DNA of 64,000 nucleotides from Winogradskyella wichelsiae (GTDB taxonomy: Bacteria > Bacteroidota > Bacteroidia > Flavobacteriales > Flavobacteriaceae). The stretch is from positions 682,001 through 746,000 of the forward strand of contig NZ_JABFDJ010000001.1 of the NCBI RefSeq assembly GCF_013403925.1, written 5' to 3'. Made by a program: the position numbers and the translations under genes. Every line of letters starts with the position of its first letter. Position 1 is the stretch's first letter. Below are positions 8,462 to 18,348 of the stretch, one piece after another. A model generated the notes under the pieces. It saw only the letters and a program-made list of their open reading frames with translations, ran no database searches and had not been told where the DNA came from.

Positions 8462-10072
8462 TTAATCTTGCTTATAATTGGGATATTCTGAACTTAGAAT
8501 AATCACCTCTTGCACCATAACATCATCTTTATTTATAATTTCTTCAAATGCGTTATCATCATATAATTGAAGTGCTAATGTTGCTTTAATAATTCGTTTT
8601 ATTTCGGCATCATAAACCGCAAAACTAATACTGGTTCGCTCTCTTTGATTTACATATTCTTGAAAACGGATAGCAATAGCATCGCTGACTTCAAAATTAT
8701 TAATAAAATCATATTTAGAAATATCCTGATATAAAGTACGATCTTTATCTAATTCTTCAAAAACAAAATAACCAAAATATCCTCGACGTCTTAAATAATT
8801 AATGGTTTCATTATCAAATAAGTTATCTACGGGTACAAAAACATCTGGAATGATACCTCCACCTCCATAAACTACTTTTCCTTTCGGTGTTGTAAATTTT
8901 AAAGAATCATCTACAACAATACTTTCTTCATCTGCTAATTCACCTGTTCTAAGTCGTTTATAATAATCGTTGTAATAACTTTCACTATCACCGTTAGTAT
9001 AAGGTTTTTGTATGGATCTCCCTGTTGGTGTAAAATATCTAGAAACCGTTAAGCGAACCGCACTACCATCACCTAAAGCCATTTCTCTTTGCACTAAACC
9101 TTTGCCGTAAGAACGCCTACCTACAATGATACCTTTATCATTATCTTGAAGTGCGCCTGCAATCACTTCACTTGCTGATGCAGAATTTTCATTGATAAGA
9201 ATATAAAGTTCACCATCCTCAAAATCACCATTTCTTGTTGCATATATATGCTCTTCTTTCCCTCTTTTATCTTTTGTGAACAATATAAGTTTACCGTCCT
9301 CTAAAAATTCGTCTGCAATTTGCTCTGCTATACCTAAAAAACCTCCAGGATTATCTCGTAAATCTAAGGCAAGTTTAGTAGCACCAAGATCTTTTAATTC
9401 ATCTAATGCAATTTTAAATTCTCTATAGGTTGATTCCGCAAAACGATTCATTTTTATATACCCTAAATTATCCGTTAGCATATATGTTGCTGTAACACTT
9501 TTAATTGGTATGTTTTTACGTTTTACATTAAACTCTAGTAATTCATCTTCTCCTTTTCTGTAAACCGTAAGTTTAACGCTGGTATTTCTATCACCTTTTA
9601 GTTTTTCACCGATGGTCTCACTAGAGATATTAGCGCCGTAAAGCGTATCTGAATTTGCAAGAAGAATACGATCGCCACTAATAATACCCGCCCTTTCACT
9701 TGGTCCATTTTTAGTGGGTTTTACAACTGCAATACTATCTTTGTAGGGATAAAAATTAATACCAATGCCCACAAAATCACCTTTCATGTTTTCAGTAACA
9801 CGTTCTAAATCTTCTTTAGGAATATAAGTAGAATGTGGATCTAAATTATGCAGTATGCCATTTACAGTAACATCTACAATGCTGTCCGTATTAACTTCCT
9901 CTACATATTCATAATCTATATAATCGATTAATCTGTTCAGCTTGTTTTTCTTACTATTCGTAGTAAAAAGATTATCTGAAGTATCCGAAAAATTTAATTT
10001 CCCACCTATAACAACACCTGCTGCTATTGCAACACCTATAATAAGTGGTATATATTTATTTTTTGTTGCCAT
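8462..10072 (-). CDS. S41 family carboxy-terminal processing protease
   Basis: Serine protease that trims or degrades proteins in the cell envelope. The 536 residues have an N-terminal membrane anchor or signal (residues 8-24, PLIIGVAIAAGVVIGG), a PDZ domain at about 95-180 (GDFVGIGINF, GPSERAGIISGD), and the S41 domain with catalytic S299 in SASASE and K324 in SYGKGLVQ, spaced 25 residues apart as in Prc. The start overlaps by one base the stop of the dCMP deaminase gene (TAATG), so the pair is translationally coupled. Confidence 0.93.
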   Translation of the reverse strand: MATKNKYIPLIIGVAIAAGVVIGGKLNFSDTSDNLFTTNSKKNKLNRLIDYIDYEYVEEVNTDSIVDVTVNGILHNLDPHSTYIPKEDLERVTENMKGDFVGIGINFYPYKDSIAVVKPTKNGPSERAGIISGDRILLANSDTLYGANISSETIGEKLKGDRNTSVKLTVYRKGEDELLEFNVKRKNIPIKSVTATYMLTDNLGYIKMNRFAESTYREFKIALDELKDLGATKLALDLRDNPGGFLGIAEQIADEFLEDGKLILFTKDKRGKEEHIYATRNGDFEDGELYILINENSASASEVIAGALQDNDKGIIVGRRSYGKGLVQREMALGDGSAVRLTVSRYFTPTGRSIQKPYTNGDSESYYNDYYKRLRTGELADEESIVVDDSLKFTTPKGKVVYGGGGIIPDVFVPVDNLFDNETINYLRRRGYFGYFVFEELDKDRTLYQDISKYDFINNFEVSDAIAIRFQEYVNQRERTSISFAVYDAEIKRIIKATLALQLYDDNAFEEIINKDDVMVQEVIILSSEYPNYKQD

Positions 10073-10503
10073 TAGGCATTTAAATCTTCTATAAGTTCAA
10101 GCTGAATTCCTGCTTTTTCAAGAAATTTAATTCCTGAATCATCTTTATAACCTTGATGGTAAACAACTCTAACAATTCCTGCTTGGTGAATTAATTTACT
10201 ACACTCCTTACAAGGTGATAATGTAATATACAGCGTAGCTCCTTGGCAAGATTGTGTAGATGAAGCCACTTTTAAAATCGCATTTGCTTCAGCGTGCAAC
10301 ACATACCATTTGGTATAACCCTCATCATCTTCGCAGTAATTTTCAAAACCTGTAGGTGTTCCGTTATAACCATCAGAAATGATCATTCTATCCTTTACAA
10401 TTAAAGCTCCTACTTGTTTGCGTTCGCAATGAGATAGTTTCCCCCACTCTTTAGCAATTCGCAAATAAGCTTTATCGTATCGAAGCTGTTTTATTTTTGA
10501 CAT
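10072..10503 (-). CDS. dCMP deaminase family protein
   Basis: Zinc deaminase of 143 residues that most likely converts dCMP to dUMP for thymidylate synthesis. The zinc site is complete: HAEANA for the histidine and catalytic glutamate, and PCKEC for the two cysteines. The N-terminus (RYDKAYLRIAKEWGKLSHCERKQVGALIV) is typical of the ComEB/dCMP deaminase group. Coupled to the downstream protease gene by a TAATG overlap, a pairing also seen in other flavobacteria. Confidence 0.92.
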   Translation of the reverse strand: MSKIKQLRYDKAYLRIAKEWGKLSHCERKQVGALIVKDRMIISDGYNGTPTGFENYCEDDEGYTKWYVLHAEANAILKVASSTQSCQGATLYITLSPCKECSKLIHQAGIVRVVYHQGYKDDSGIKFLEKAGIQLELIEDLNA

Positions 10504-10605
10504 TAATAAATTTTGTTATTCTGATGCATGTTGTTAATAACGAAGATAATCGGATAGTATTTTATTCCTCTTTTTCTTCGCGTTAAAATTTTACCAAACT
10601 TTCTG

Positions 10606-11196
10606 TTAATTCATCAAATCGCTTCCTAAAATCATCGGAATCACTAATCCTACAACAATAGATGAAAGAACCATAATCCAATCGCGGCGTGAAAATCTGA
10701 ATACTGTCTGACATAAGAAACCAATAAATAACACAATAAATACAATAATAACTTGGGCAAGTTCAATACCTAAAGCAAACTCTATTAGTAGTTCTAATTT
10801 ATTTTCAGATTGGCCCGAAAACATTTTAAACTCTCTAGCGAAACCTAATCCATGAACAATTCCAAAAAACAAAGTGGTAAAAAACAACAGACCAACTTTA
10901 TTGTCTTTAGATTTTTTACCCGCCGTAAACACATTATAGAGTGCCATTATTAAAATCGTTACAGGTATCAAAAACTCTACTAGTTCGCCATTAATACTCA
11001 CAACTCCGTATGCCGCTAACACCAATGATAGCGTATGACCTACAGTAAAAGTTGTCACTAAAAGCAAAACGCGTTTCCAATCGTTAAACAGGTAAGGAAC
11101 AGCTAATACCATTAAAAAAAGAATATGGTCGTAACCATTGATATCTAAGACGTGGTTCATGCCATATTGAACATTAAACCAAAAATTTTCTAGCAT
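10606..11196 (-). CDS. HupE/UreJ-like membrane protein
   Basis: Membrane protein of 196 residues with about six hydrophobic helices and the family signature GYDHILFLMVL near the N-terminus, plus GHTLSL and GIVHGLGFA. Members of the family are linked to nickel or other metal uptake or to unknown transport. A longer open frame begins at 11379, but that extension covers the riboswitch region and is not like the family; the start at MLENFWFN is preferred. A -7 element TAACTTTG at 11225-11218 lies just upstream of this start and supports it. Confidence 0.82.
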   Translation of the reverse strand: MLENFWFNVQYGMNHVLDINGYDHILFLMVLAVPYLFNDWKRVLLLVTTFTVGHTLSLVLAAYGVVSINGELVEFLIPVTILIMALYNVFTAGKKSKDNKVGLLFFTTLFFGIVHGLGFAREFKMFSGQSENKLELLIEFALGIELAQVIIVFIVLFIGFLCQTVFRFSRRDWIMVLSSIVVGLVIPMILGSDLMN

Positions 11197-11217
11197 ATGT
11201 AATATTTTAGGGAATTC

Positions 11218-11225
11218 CAAAGTTA
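11218..11225 (-). promoter_or_regulatory. -7 promoter element for the HupE-like gene
   Basis: On the minus strand the bases read TAACTTTG, a full match to TAnnTTTG, about 22 bases before the chosen start. No TTG is seen at the -33 position, so this is a candidate. Confidence 0.4.
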
Positions 11226-11334
11226 CAATTAAAATGCAATATGCCCTCGATAAAAAAAAAGTGAATAAAATTTGTTTAATACTAATTTCTTTCGCAATAT
11301 TGTAGTTCACAAAGTTCAAATAACTTATTGAAAT

Positions 11335-11454
11335 GTTATCAAGAAAGGTGGAGGGATAGACCCTATGAAACCTTAGCAACCCTTAAACTTATTAAGAAGG
11401 TGCTAAATTCTACTTAATTTTCGATTCATTTATCGAATAATTTAGATAGATAAC
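11335..11454 (+). ncRNA. SAM-I (S box) riboswitch
   Basis: Cis-acting RNA that senses S-adenosylmethionine. The core is clear: AGAAAGGTGGAGGGAT, then CCCTATGAAACCTTAGCAACC, then AAGGTGCTAAATTCTAC. The closing stem P1 pairs GTTATC (11335-11340) with GATAAC (11449-11454), and a P4 hairpin is formed by TTCGAT and ATCGAA at about 11419-11437. It lies about 110 bases before metZ and heads the methionine operon. Family knowledge: SAM binding lowers expression of the genes behind it. Confidence 0.95.
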
Positions 11455-11461
11455 CCAATAT

Positions 11462-11527
11462 AATTACCTCATCACGGTAATTTATACCCTTGTAGCATTT
11501 TTCTATTTACACGTCAAATTTTTGACG
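11462..11527 (+). promoter_or_regulatory. Possible expression platform of the SAM riboswitch
   Basis: Two hairpins follow the aptamer: AATTACC (11462-11468) with GGTAATT (11476-11482), and CGTCAAA (11512-11518) with TTTGACG (11521-11527). The second is followed by a T-rich stretch and could be the regulated terminator; its two-base gap is small for a loop, so the stem would open to about five pairs. This is inference from position. Confidence 0.35.
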
Positions 11528-11562
11528 CATTTGATTTTTGGTTTATCATAAAACTAAGAAAA

Positions 11563-12732
11563 ATGAGTTCAAAACACATTGAAACAGAAGCTATAAGAAC
11601 ACAAATTGAGCGTTCTCAATATCTAGAACATTCTAGCCCTTTGTATTTAACATCTAGCTACGTATTTGAAGATGCTGAAGATATGCGCGCATCGTTTGCT
11701 GACGAAAAACAACGTAATATTTACAGTCGCTATTCTAACCCTAACTCATCAGAATTCGTAGAAAAGGTGTGTCTAATGGAAGGTGCAGAACGTGGTTACG
11801 CTTTTGCTTCTGGTATGTCCGCCGTGTTTTCAACTTTTGCAGCATTACTCGATGCTGGCGATCATATCGTTTCTTGTCGTAGTATTTTTGGTTCCACTCA
11901 AACCTTATTTAACAACATACTACCGAAATGGAATATTTCGAGCAGCTATTTTAAAATTGATGAATTAGATAAAATTGAAAATCTAATTCAACCTAATACT
12001 AAAGTGATTTATGCTGAGAGCCCTACAAATCCTGCTGTAGACATTTTAGATTTACAACGCTTAGGAGATATTGCAAAAAAGCACAATCTTATATTTATAA
12101 TAGACAATTGTTTTGCAACACCATACTTGCAGCAGCCTATAAAATTTGGTGCCAATTTAGTAATTCATTCTGCTACTAAATTAATGGATGGACAAGGTAG
12201 AGTGTTGGGTGGTGTCACAGTTGGTAGTGTAGATCTAATCCAAAAAATATATTTATTTTCTAGAAATACAGGTCCTGCTTTATCACCATTTAATGCCTGG
12301 GTTTTATCTAAAAGTTTAGAAACCTTACCTGTTAGAGTCGATAGACATTGCGATAATGCATTAAAAGTTGCGACATTTTTAGAGTCTAACGACAATGTAA
12401 ACTTTGTAAAATATCCATTTCTAAAATCGCATCCACAATACGAATTAGCAAAAAAACAAATGAAACTAGGAGGCAATGTTGTTGCTTTTGAAATAAAAGG
12501 AGGCATTGAAGCAGGCAGAAAGTTCCTTAACTCCATTAAGTTATTATCACTTTCAGCAAATTTAGGTGATACACGAAGTATTGTAACACATCCTGCATCT
12601 ACAACACATGCAAAAATACCAGAAGATGTCCGTTTAGAAACAGGTATAACTTCAGGATTAATCAGAGTATCTGTTGGCTTGGAACATCCAGAAGATATTA
12701 TTAACGATTTAAAACAAGCTTTAGAAAACTAA
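11563..12732 (+). CDS. metZ: O-succinyl/O-acetylhomoserine sulfhydrylase
   Basis: PLP enzyme of the Cys/Met metabolism family that makes homocysteine directly from an activated homoserine and sulfide. The PLP lysine is K206 in HSATKLMDGQG; other family marks are YSRYSNPN, FASGMSAVF, ESPTNP and the C-terminal LGDTRSIVTHPAS and GLIRVSVGLEH. The 389 residues are the usual length. The reading DGQGRVLGGV after the lysine is typical of MetZ rather than cystathionine synthase or lyase. It is the first gene behind the SAM riboswitch. Confidence 0.92.
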   Translation: MSSKHIETEAIRTQIERSQYLEHSSPLYLTSSYVFEDAEDMRASFADEKQRNIYSRYSNPNSSEFVEKVCLMEGAERGYAFASGMSAVFSTFAALLDAGDHIVSCRSIFGSTQTLFNNILPKWNISSSYFKIDELDKIENLIQPNTKVIYAESPTNPAVDILDLQRLGDIAKKHNLIFIIDNCFATPYLQQPIKFGANLVIHSATKLMDGQGRVLGGVTVGSVDLIQKIYLFSRNTGPALSPFNAWVLSKSLETLPVRVDRHCDNALKVATFLESNDNVNFVKYPFLKSHPQYELAKKQMKLGGNVVAFEIKGGIEAGRKFLNSIKLLSLSANLGDTRSIVTHPASTTHAKIPEDVRLETGITSGLIRVSVGLEHPEDIINDLKQALEN

Positions 12733-12738
12733 GGTTAG

Positions 12739-12780
12739 TTCGAGTGATTTTATGCCATCGGAATAAAGTTGCATCGAGAA
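12739..12780. repeat. Palindromic repeat between metZ and metH part 1
   Basis: An imperfect hairpin fills the gap. The outer arms are TTCGAGTGATTTTATGCC (from 12739) and the matching stretch ending GCATCGAGAA at 12780, with ATC at the tip. It resembles the short mobile palindromes common between flavobacterial genes. Confidence 0.5.
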
Positions 12781-12792
12781 CACACACATATT

Positions 12793-13794
12793 ATGAGCAC
12801 AATAACAGACGAATTACAAAAGCGAATCTTGGTTTTAGATGGAGCTATGGGAACTATGCTTCAACAATACAATTTTCAAGAAGAAGATTTTAGAGGCGAA
12901 CGTTTTAAAGATTACCCATCACCTTTACAAGGAAATAACGATTTACTATCACTTACACAACCTGAAGCTATTGCAGAAATTCATGCAAAATATTTTGAAG
13001 CTGGCGCAGACATCGTAGAAACTAATACGTTTTCTGGAACTACAATCGCTATGGCAGATTATGACATGGAAGATTTAGCATATGAGTTGAATTTTGAATC
13101 GGCTAAAATCGCAAAACAAGTCGCTGACAAATTCACAAAAGAAAACCCCGAAAAACCGCGTTTTGTTGCAGGAAGTATTGGCCCAACAAATAAAACAGCA
13201 AGTTTATCACCAGATGTGAATCGACCAGAATACAGAGCGATTACATTTAATGAATTACGCATCGCCTACAAACAACAAGTAGAAGCCTTAATTGATGGAG
13301 GCGTTGATTTGCTTTTAGTCGAAACTATTTTTGATACATTAAATGCAAAAGCAGCTTTATTCGCCATTGAAGAAGTAAAAGAAGAACGCCATATTGATAT
13401 TCCAATAATGGTTTCAGGAACCATAACAGATGCTTCTGGTAGAACATTATCCGGGCAAACGGTCGAAGCCTTTTTAACTTCAATTTCACATATTCCATTA
13501 TTGAGTGTTGGATTTAATTGTGCCCTTGGAGCGCAACAATTAAAACCTTATTTGCAAAGACTTTCTAACGAAACGGAATTTTTCACTTCGGCCCATCCTA
13601 ACGCAGGTTTACCAAATGCCTTTGGAGAATACGAAGAAACACCAAAGCAAATGCAACAATATATTGAAGACTATTTAAAAGATGGATTAATAAATATAAT
13701 TGGTGGTTGCTGCGGTACGAGTCCTGACCATATAAAAGCCATTGCTGAAGCTGCCAAAAACTACGAACCAAGAAAAATTGTCATTTCTGCATAA
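12793..13794 (+). CDS. Methionine synthase part 1, homocysteine-binding
   Basis: Homocysteine S-methyltransferase module (333 residues) that corresponds to the N-terminal domain of cobalamin-dependent MetH. It begins DGAMGTMLQQYNF; the zinc ligands are the cysteine in VGFNCALGAQQ and the pair in GGCCGTSPDHI. The longer frame starts at a TTG inside the upstream palindrome; the ATG of MSTITDELQ is preferred. The remaining MetH domains are encoded by the next gene, as is usual in Bacteroidota, so the two proteins should form one enzyme. Confidence 0.93.
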   Translation: MSTITDELQKRILVLDGAMGTMLQQYNFQEEDFRGERFKDYPSPLQGNNDLLSLTQPEAIAEIHAKYFEAGADIVETNTFSGTTIAMADYDMEDLAYELNFESAKIAKQVADKFTKENPEKPRFVAGSIGPTNKTASLSPDVNRPEYRAITFNELRIAYKQQVEALIDGGVDLLLVETIFDTLNAKAALFAIEEVKEERHIDIPIMVSGTITDASGRTLSGQTVEAFLTSISHIPLLSVGFNCALGAQQLKPYLQRLSNETEFFTSAHPNAGLPNAFGEYEETPKQMQQYIEDYLKDGLINIIGGCCGTSPDHIKAIAEAAKNYEPRKIVISA

Positions 13795-13805
13795 CCAGGA
13801 ATCTA
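13779..13805. repeat. Palindromic repeat across the metH part 1 stop codon
   Basis: This 27-base stretch matches the left half of the repeat at 16499-16525 in 23 of 27 positions and shares the 10-mer CAGGAATCTA. It supplies the last codons (V-I-S-A) and the stop of metH part 1. Confidence 0.6.
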
Positions 13806-13821
13806 CTTTTAAAAGACTGAC

Positions 13822-16497
13822 ATGACTGAAACAAAAAAATACCTTACCCTTTCTGGTTTAGAACCCTTAGTAATAACACCAGAAAGCAACTTCATTAACG
13901 TTGGAGAACGCACAAACGTTACTGGTTCCCGAAAATTTCTTCGACTTATAAAAGAAGAAAAATACGATGAAGCTTTAGAAGTCGCAAGAGATCAGGTTGA
14001 TGGTGGTGCACAAATTCTGGACGTTAACATGGATGAAGGGATGTTAGATGGTGTTTATGCCATGACGACCTTTTTAAATTTGATTGCTTCAGAACCCGAT
14101 ATTTCTCGAATCCCCTTAATGATTGATAGTTCTAAATGGGAAATCATAGAAGCTGGCTTACAAGTCGCTCAAGGAAAATGTGTAGTAAATTCTATCAGTT
14201 TAAAGGAAGGTGAAGCCCAATTTAAACATCATGCAAAACTCATAAAACGTTATGGAGCTGCTGTAGTCGTGATGGCTTTTGACGAAGATGGTCAAGCCGA
14301 TAATTACAATAGACGGATCGAAATTTGTAAACGTTCGTATCATATTTTGGTTAACGAGCTTAAATTCCCTGCTCAAGATATCATTTTTGACCCAAACATT
14401 TTTCCTGTAGCAACAGGTATGGATGAGCATCGCAGAAATGCGCTCGACTTTTTTGAAGCGACCAAATGGATTAGAGAAAACCTACCTTATGCTAATGTTT
14501 CTGGTGGTGTAAGTAATGTATCGTTTTCTTTTAGAGGAAATAATATTGTACGTGAAGCAATGCACTCAGCTTTTTTATACCATGCGATTAAAAATGGTAT
14601 GAATATGGGTATTGTTAATCCAACAATGCTCGAGATTTATGATGAAATTGACAAAGATTTATTAGAACGCGTAGAAGATGTTTTGTTTGATAGACGTGAT
14701 GACGCCACTGAGCGTTTATTAGATTTTGCTGAATCCTTAAAAGGACAGAAAAAAGAACATGAAGAAAAGGTATTAGAATGGAGAAGTAATCCTTTACAGG
14801 AACGAATTACACATGCCTTAGTTAAAGGTATTGATGCTTTTATTCTTGAAGATGTGGAAGAAGCACGTGTAGCTTCAGACAAACCAATTCATGTTATAGA
14901 AGGTCATTTAATGATTGGTATGAACGTGGTTGGTGATTTATTTGGAAGCGGTAAAATGTTTTTACCTCAAGTGGTAAAATCGGCACGCGTAATGAAAAAA
15001 GCTGTTGCTTACCTTCAACCTTTTATTGAAGCCGAAAAAGATGGAAAACAAGAATTTGCAGGTCGTATTTTAATGGCCACCGTAAAAGGCGATGTGCATG
15101 ATATTGGAAAGAATATTGTAAGCGTTGTTTTAGGCTGTAACAATTACGAAATCATTGACCTTGGTGTTATGGTTCCACCAGAAAAAATAATTGAAACGGC
15201 CATAAGAGAAAAGGTGGATATTATTGGGTTGAGCGGATTAATTACACCATCACTTGATGAAATGGTTTATGTTTCTAAAGAGCTAGAAAAACAAAACGTA
15301 AAAATCCCTCTTATTATTGGAGGCGCAACAACCTCTAGAGCACATTCGGCTGTAAAAATTGCACCACATTACACAAATACTGTTGTTCATATCAATGATG
15401 CATCGAGAGCAGTAACTGTCGTTGGAGATTTACTCAAAAAAGACAGCAAAATATATAAAAATCAGATTCGTGAGGAGTACGATTTGTTTAGAGAACAATT
15501 CTTAAAACGAACTCGGAAAAAAGAATATTTAACGATTAAAGACGCGCGAAAAAACAAATTTAATATTGATTGGAATACTTCTGAAATCGTAAAACCAAAA
15601 CAATTAGGGGTTCAAGTTATTGAAGATTTTGATATTACTAAACTTGAAGAATTTATAGATTGGTCACCATTTTTTAGAAGTTGGGATTTACACGGAAAAT
15701 ATCCTGCGATTTTAACGGATAATGTCGTTGGAGAACAAGCCACAGAATTATTTGCTGATGCAAAAGTATTATTGAAACGTATTTTTGATGAAAAGCTGTT
15801 AAAAGCAAAAGCCATTTTTGGTTTGTTTGAAGCCAATACGACTAATGATGATGATATTGAGATTAAGGATACTTCAGGTAAAATAGTAGATACATTTTTA
15901 ACGCTACGTCAACAATCCAAAAAATCAGAAGGAAAACCAAACATTGCTTTATCAGATTTTATAGCACCAAAAGCAACAGAAAAACAAGATTATATGGGTT
16001 GTTTTTGTGTGTCAACCGGATTTGGAACCGCAGAATTAGCGGCTCAATTTGAAGCAGAGCACGATGATTATAATTCGATTATGATTAAAGCACTTGCCGA
16101 TAGGCTAGCCGAAGCTTTTGCAGAATACTTACACAAAGAAGTTAGAATTAACCATTGGAATTACACCAATGACAACAACCTAACTAACGATGATTTAATT
16201 AAAGAAAACTATAAAGGTATTCGTCCTGCACCTGGTTATCCTGCTTGTCCTGATCACTTAGAAAAGAAAACTATTTGGAACCTTTTAAAGGTTAAAGAAA
16301 ACATTGGAGTTGAGCTTACAGAAAGTTTAGCAATGTGGCCAGCCGCCAGTGTTAGTGGTTACTATTTTGCAAACCCAGAAGCTAAATATTTTGGATTAGG
16401 AAAAATAAAAGAAGATCAGGTTGAAGATTACTCTAAAAGAAGAAATATTTCAAATGAAGAAGCAACGAAATGGTTGAGTCCTAACATTGCAGATTAA
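13822..16497 (+). CDS. metH: Methionine synthase part 2, folate, cobalamin and activation domains
   Basis: Carries the rest of cobalamin-dependent methionine synthase (891 residues): the methyltetrahydrofolate-binding barrel at about 1-300 ([26 protein letters not shown]), the four-helix cap and Rossmann B12 domain at about 330-570 with the cobalt-binding H426 in DVHDIGKN and [13 protein letters not shown], and the reactivation (SAM-binding) domain from about 600 to the end ([12 protein letters not shown]). It transfers methyl from 5-methyl-THF through cobalamin to homocysteine bound by part 1. Second MetH gene of the riboswitch operon; it therefore needs cobalamin. Confidence 0.95.
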   Translation: MTETKKYLTLSGLEPLVITPESNFINVGERTNVTGSRKFLRLIKEEKYDEALEVARDQVDGGAQILDVNMDEGMLDGVYAMTTFLNLIASEPDISRIPLMIDSSKWEIIEAGLQVAQGKCVVNSISLKEGEAQFKHHAKLIKRYGAAVVVMAFDEDGQADNYNRRIEICKRSYHILVNELKFPAQDIIFDPNIFPVATGMDEHRRNALDFFEATKWIRENLPYANVSGGVSNVSFSFRGNNIVREAMHSAFLYHAIKNGMNMGIVNPTMLEIYDEIDKDLLERVEDVLFDRRDDATERLLDFAESLKGQKKEHEEKVLEWRSNPLQERITHALVKGIDAFILEDVEEARVASDKPIHVIEGHLMIGMNVVGDLFGSGKMFLPQVVKSARVMKKAVAYLQPFIEAEKDGKQEFAGRILMATVKGDVHDIGKNIVSVVLGCNNYEIIDLGVMVPPEKIIETAIREKVDIIGLSGLITPSLDEMVYVSKELEKQNVKIPLIIGGATTSRAHSAVKIAPHYTNTVVHINDASRAVTVVGDLLKKDSKIYKNQIREEYDLFREQFLKRTRKKEYLTIKDARKNKFNIDWNTSEIVKPKQLGVQVIEDFDITKLEEFIDWSPFFRSWDLHGKYPAILTDNVVGEQATELFADAKVLLKRIFDEKLLKAKAIFGLFEANTTNDDDIEIKDTSGKIVDTFLTLRQQSKKSEGKPNIALSDFIAPKATEKQDYMGCFCVSTGFGTAELAAQFEAEHDDYNSIMIKALADRLAEAFAEYLHKEVRINHWNYTNDNNLTNDDLIKENYKGIRPAPGYPACPDHLEKKTIWNLLKVKENIGVELTESLAMWPAASVSGYYFANPEAKYFGLGKIKEDQVEDYSKRRNISNEEATKWLSPNIAD

Positions 16498-16498
16498 C

Positions 16499-16572
16499 TG
16501 TCATTCCTGCGCAAGCAGGAATCTATTTTATAATATAATTAGTAATTAAAAAGATTCCCACTTTCGTGGGAA
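16499..16572. repeat. Composite palindromic repeat before metF
   Basis: Two hairpins back to back. The left is ATTCCTGC and GCAGGAAT with a GCAA loop (16503-16522). The right is TTCCCAC (16555-16561) and GTGGGAA (16566-16572). The AGGAATCT and AGATTCCC stretches between them also face each other, so the whole unit folds as a cruciform. The right arm ends six bases before the metF start and takes the place of a ribosome-binding site. Confidence 0.75.
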
Positions 16573-16578
16573 GTGCGT

Positions 16579-17532
16579 ATGAAAGTAACAGATCACATAA
16601 AAAACGCTAACGGAAAAACATTATTTTCTTTTGAAATTATTCCACCAAGAAAAGGAAATAGTATTCAGCAATTGTATAACAATATTGACCCTTTAATGGA
16701 ATTCAAACCACCTTTTATAGATGTGACTACCTCTAGAGAAGAGTATCTTTATATTGAAAAGCAAGGGCTGTTAGATCGTAAAATTACACGTATGCGGCCT
16801 GGAACTGTTGGTATTTGTGCTGCGATAAAACATAAGTATGATGTAGATACGGTTCCGCATGTATTATGTGGTGGATTTACAAAAGAAGAAACCGAATATT
16901 TATTGGTTGATTGTCATTACTTAGGTTTAAATAATGTGATGGCATTACGAGGAGATGCGATGAAACATCAGCAATATTTTGAAGCTTGCGATGGTGGACA
17001 TCAATTTGCAAAAGGCTTGGTGAGTCAGATTCAGAATCTAAACAATGGACACTATTTACATGATGTTCTTGAAGCTGATGATAAATCTGATTTTTGTATT
17101 GGTGTTGCTGGTTACCCTGAAAAACATCTTGAATCCCCTTCTTTAAAAACAGATTTAAAACGCTTAAAAGAAAAAGTAGATGCAGGTGCAGATTACGTAG
17201 TTACCCAAATGTTTTTTGATAACAATAAGTATTTTGAATTTGTAAAAGCGGCAAAGGCAGAAGGGATAAATGTGCCTATAATTCCAGGTATAAAACCCTT
17301 AGCTGTAAAACGTCATTTACAATTATTACCACAAGTCTTTAAAATTGATTTACCTGAGGATTTAATAGAAGCTGTTGATGGCTGTAAATCGAACGAGCAA
17401 GTACGACAAGTTGGTGTAGAATGGGCTATACAGCAATCTAAAGAATTGCAACAAGCAGGTGTGCCAGTATTGCACTACTACTCTATGGGAAAAAGTGATA
17501 ATGTAAAAGCGATTGCTTCAGAACTATTTTAA
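16579..17532 (+). CDS. metF: Methylenetetrahydrofolate reductase
   Basis: Flavoprotein that reduces 5,10-methylene-THF to 5-methyl-THF, the methyl donor for MetH. It shows the family marks FSFEIIPPRKGN, VDVTTSREEY, NVMALRGD, CIGVAGYPEKHLE and the terminal VLHYYSMGKSD. The 317 residues are slightly longer than the E. coli enzyme. An in-frame GTG two codons earlier is possible, but the ATG is preferred. Last gene of the SAM-riboswitch operon, so all genes for homocysteine synthesis and methylation are under one control. Confidence 0.95.
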   Translation: MKVTDHIKNANGKTLFSFEIIPPRKGNSIQQLYNNIDPLMEFKPPFIDVTTSREEYLYIEKQGLLDRKITRMRPGTVGICAAIKHKYDVDTVPHVLCGGFTKEETEYLLVDCHYLGLNNVMALRGDAMKHQQYFEACDGGHQFAKGLVSQIQNLNNGHYLHDVLEADDKSDFCIGVAGYPEKHLESPSLKTDLKRLKEKVDAGADYVVTQMFFDNNKYFEFVKAAKAEGINVPIIPGIKPLAVKRHLQLLPQVFKIDLPEDLIEAVDGCKSNEQVRQVGVEWAIQQSKELQQAGVPVLHYYSMGKSDNVKAIASELF

Positions 17533-17535
17533 ATA

Positions 17536-18348
17536 TTAAGCTTTTTTCTTTGTAATCACATTCAACGTTAAGCCCAAGACAATAAGTAAAATTCCGAAAA
17601 CAGTCCAAATGGTATAAATTTCACTAAACCAGAATAAGCCGATGATCATGGTAAAAATAACCTCTAGATATTTAAGTGGTGCTATTTGATTGGTCTCGCC
17701 TACTTGCATGGCTTTGGTCATGTACAATTGCGCAAAATAGCCAAAAACACCTAAACTTAATAATACTAGCCATTCTTTACCAACAGGATTTACCCAATCG
17801 GTAATAGCTAACACACCACCAATAACCGCTGATATAATCATAAAATAATTGACTACAACTACTGGGTGATCTCCACTTCCAATTTTCCGTATAGTGATAT
17901 AAACTAGTCCTACAAACACCGCCGAAATTAAAGCAAACACAATACCTTTAATATCCATTTCGGTATCAAATCCTTTTAACACAAGTACACCAATAAATGC
18001 AATTAGGAAAAATAACCATTGAATAGGTTTTATTTTTTCGTTTAGAAATAGCAAGGCAAAAAATGCCGCAAATATTGGACCGATATATCGAATGGAAACT
18101 GCTGTTCCCATGGCAATATATTTTATAGACAAAAAGAATAATGTCATAGAAATGAGCCCGAAGATACTTCGCATTACTAAGAGTCCTTTTTTATTTCCTA
18201 ATAACGAAATTTTATTTTTCAATAAAAATGGCATCGTAAAAAACAAAGACCCTATAGATCTAAAAAAAACAATTTGATAGACACCAAAATTATCTAAAGA
18301 CTTCACAAAAGCATTCATTAGCGTAAATGCTAAAGCGCTTATAACCAT
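17536..18348 (-). CDS. DMT superfamily (EamA) transporter
   Basis: Drug/metabolite transporter with about ten membrane helices in two EamA repeats (first repeat FVKSLDNFGVYQIVFFRSIGSLFF, second from KGIVFALISAVFVGLVYITI). Substrate unknown. The ATG used here is the first, but seven more codons upstream (CTG or ATT then KKAIQY) would restore the usual N-terminus of this group, so translation may begin at a rare codon near 18369-18372. It ends four bases from the metF stop, in convergent orientation. Confidence 0.85.
   Translation of the reverse strand: MVISALAFTLMNAFVKSLDNFGVYQIVFFRSIGSLFFTMPFLLKNKISLLGNKKGLLVMRSIFGLISMTLFFLSIKYIAMGTAVSIRYIGPIFAAFFALLFLNEKIKPIQWLFFLIAFIGVLVLKGFDTEMDIKGIVFALISAVFVGLVYITIRKIGSGDHPVVVVNYFMIISAVIGGVLAITDWVNPVGKEWLVLLSLGVFGYFAQLYMTKAMQVGETNQIAPLKYLEVIFTMIIGLFWFSEIYTIWTVFGILLIVLGLTLNVITKKKA

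Noticed and set aside
11197..11379. N-terminal extension of the HupE-like gene
   Set aside because: It overlaps the SAM riboswitch, does not match the family, and a -7 element sits just before the shorter start.
12165..12536. Minus-strand 123-residue frame within metZ
   Set aside because: Antisense shadow of a well-supported gene.
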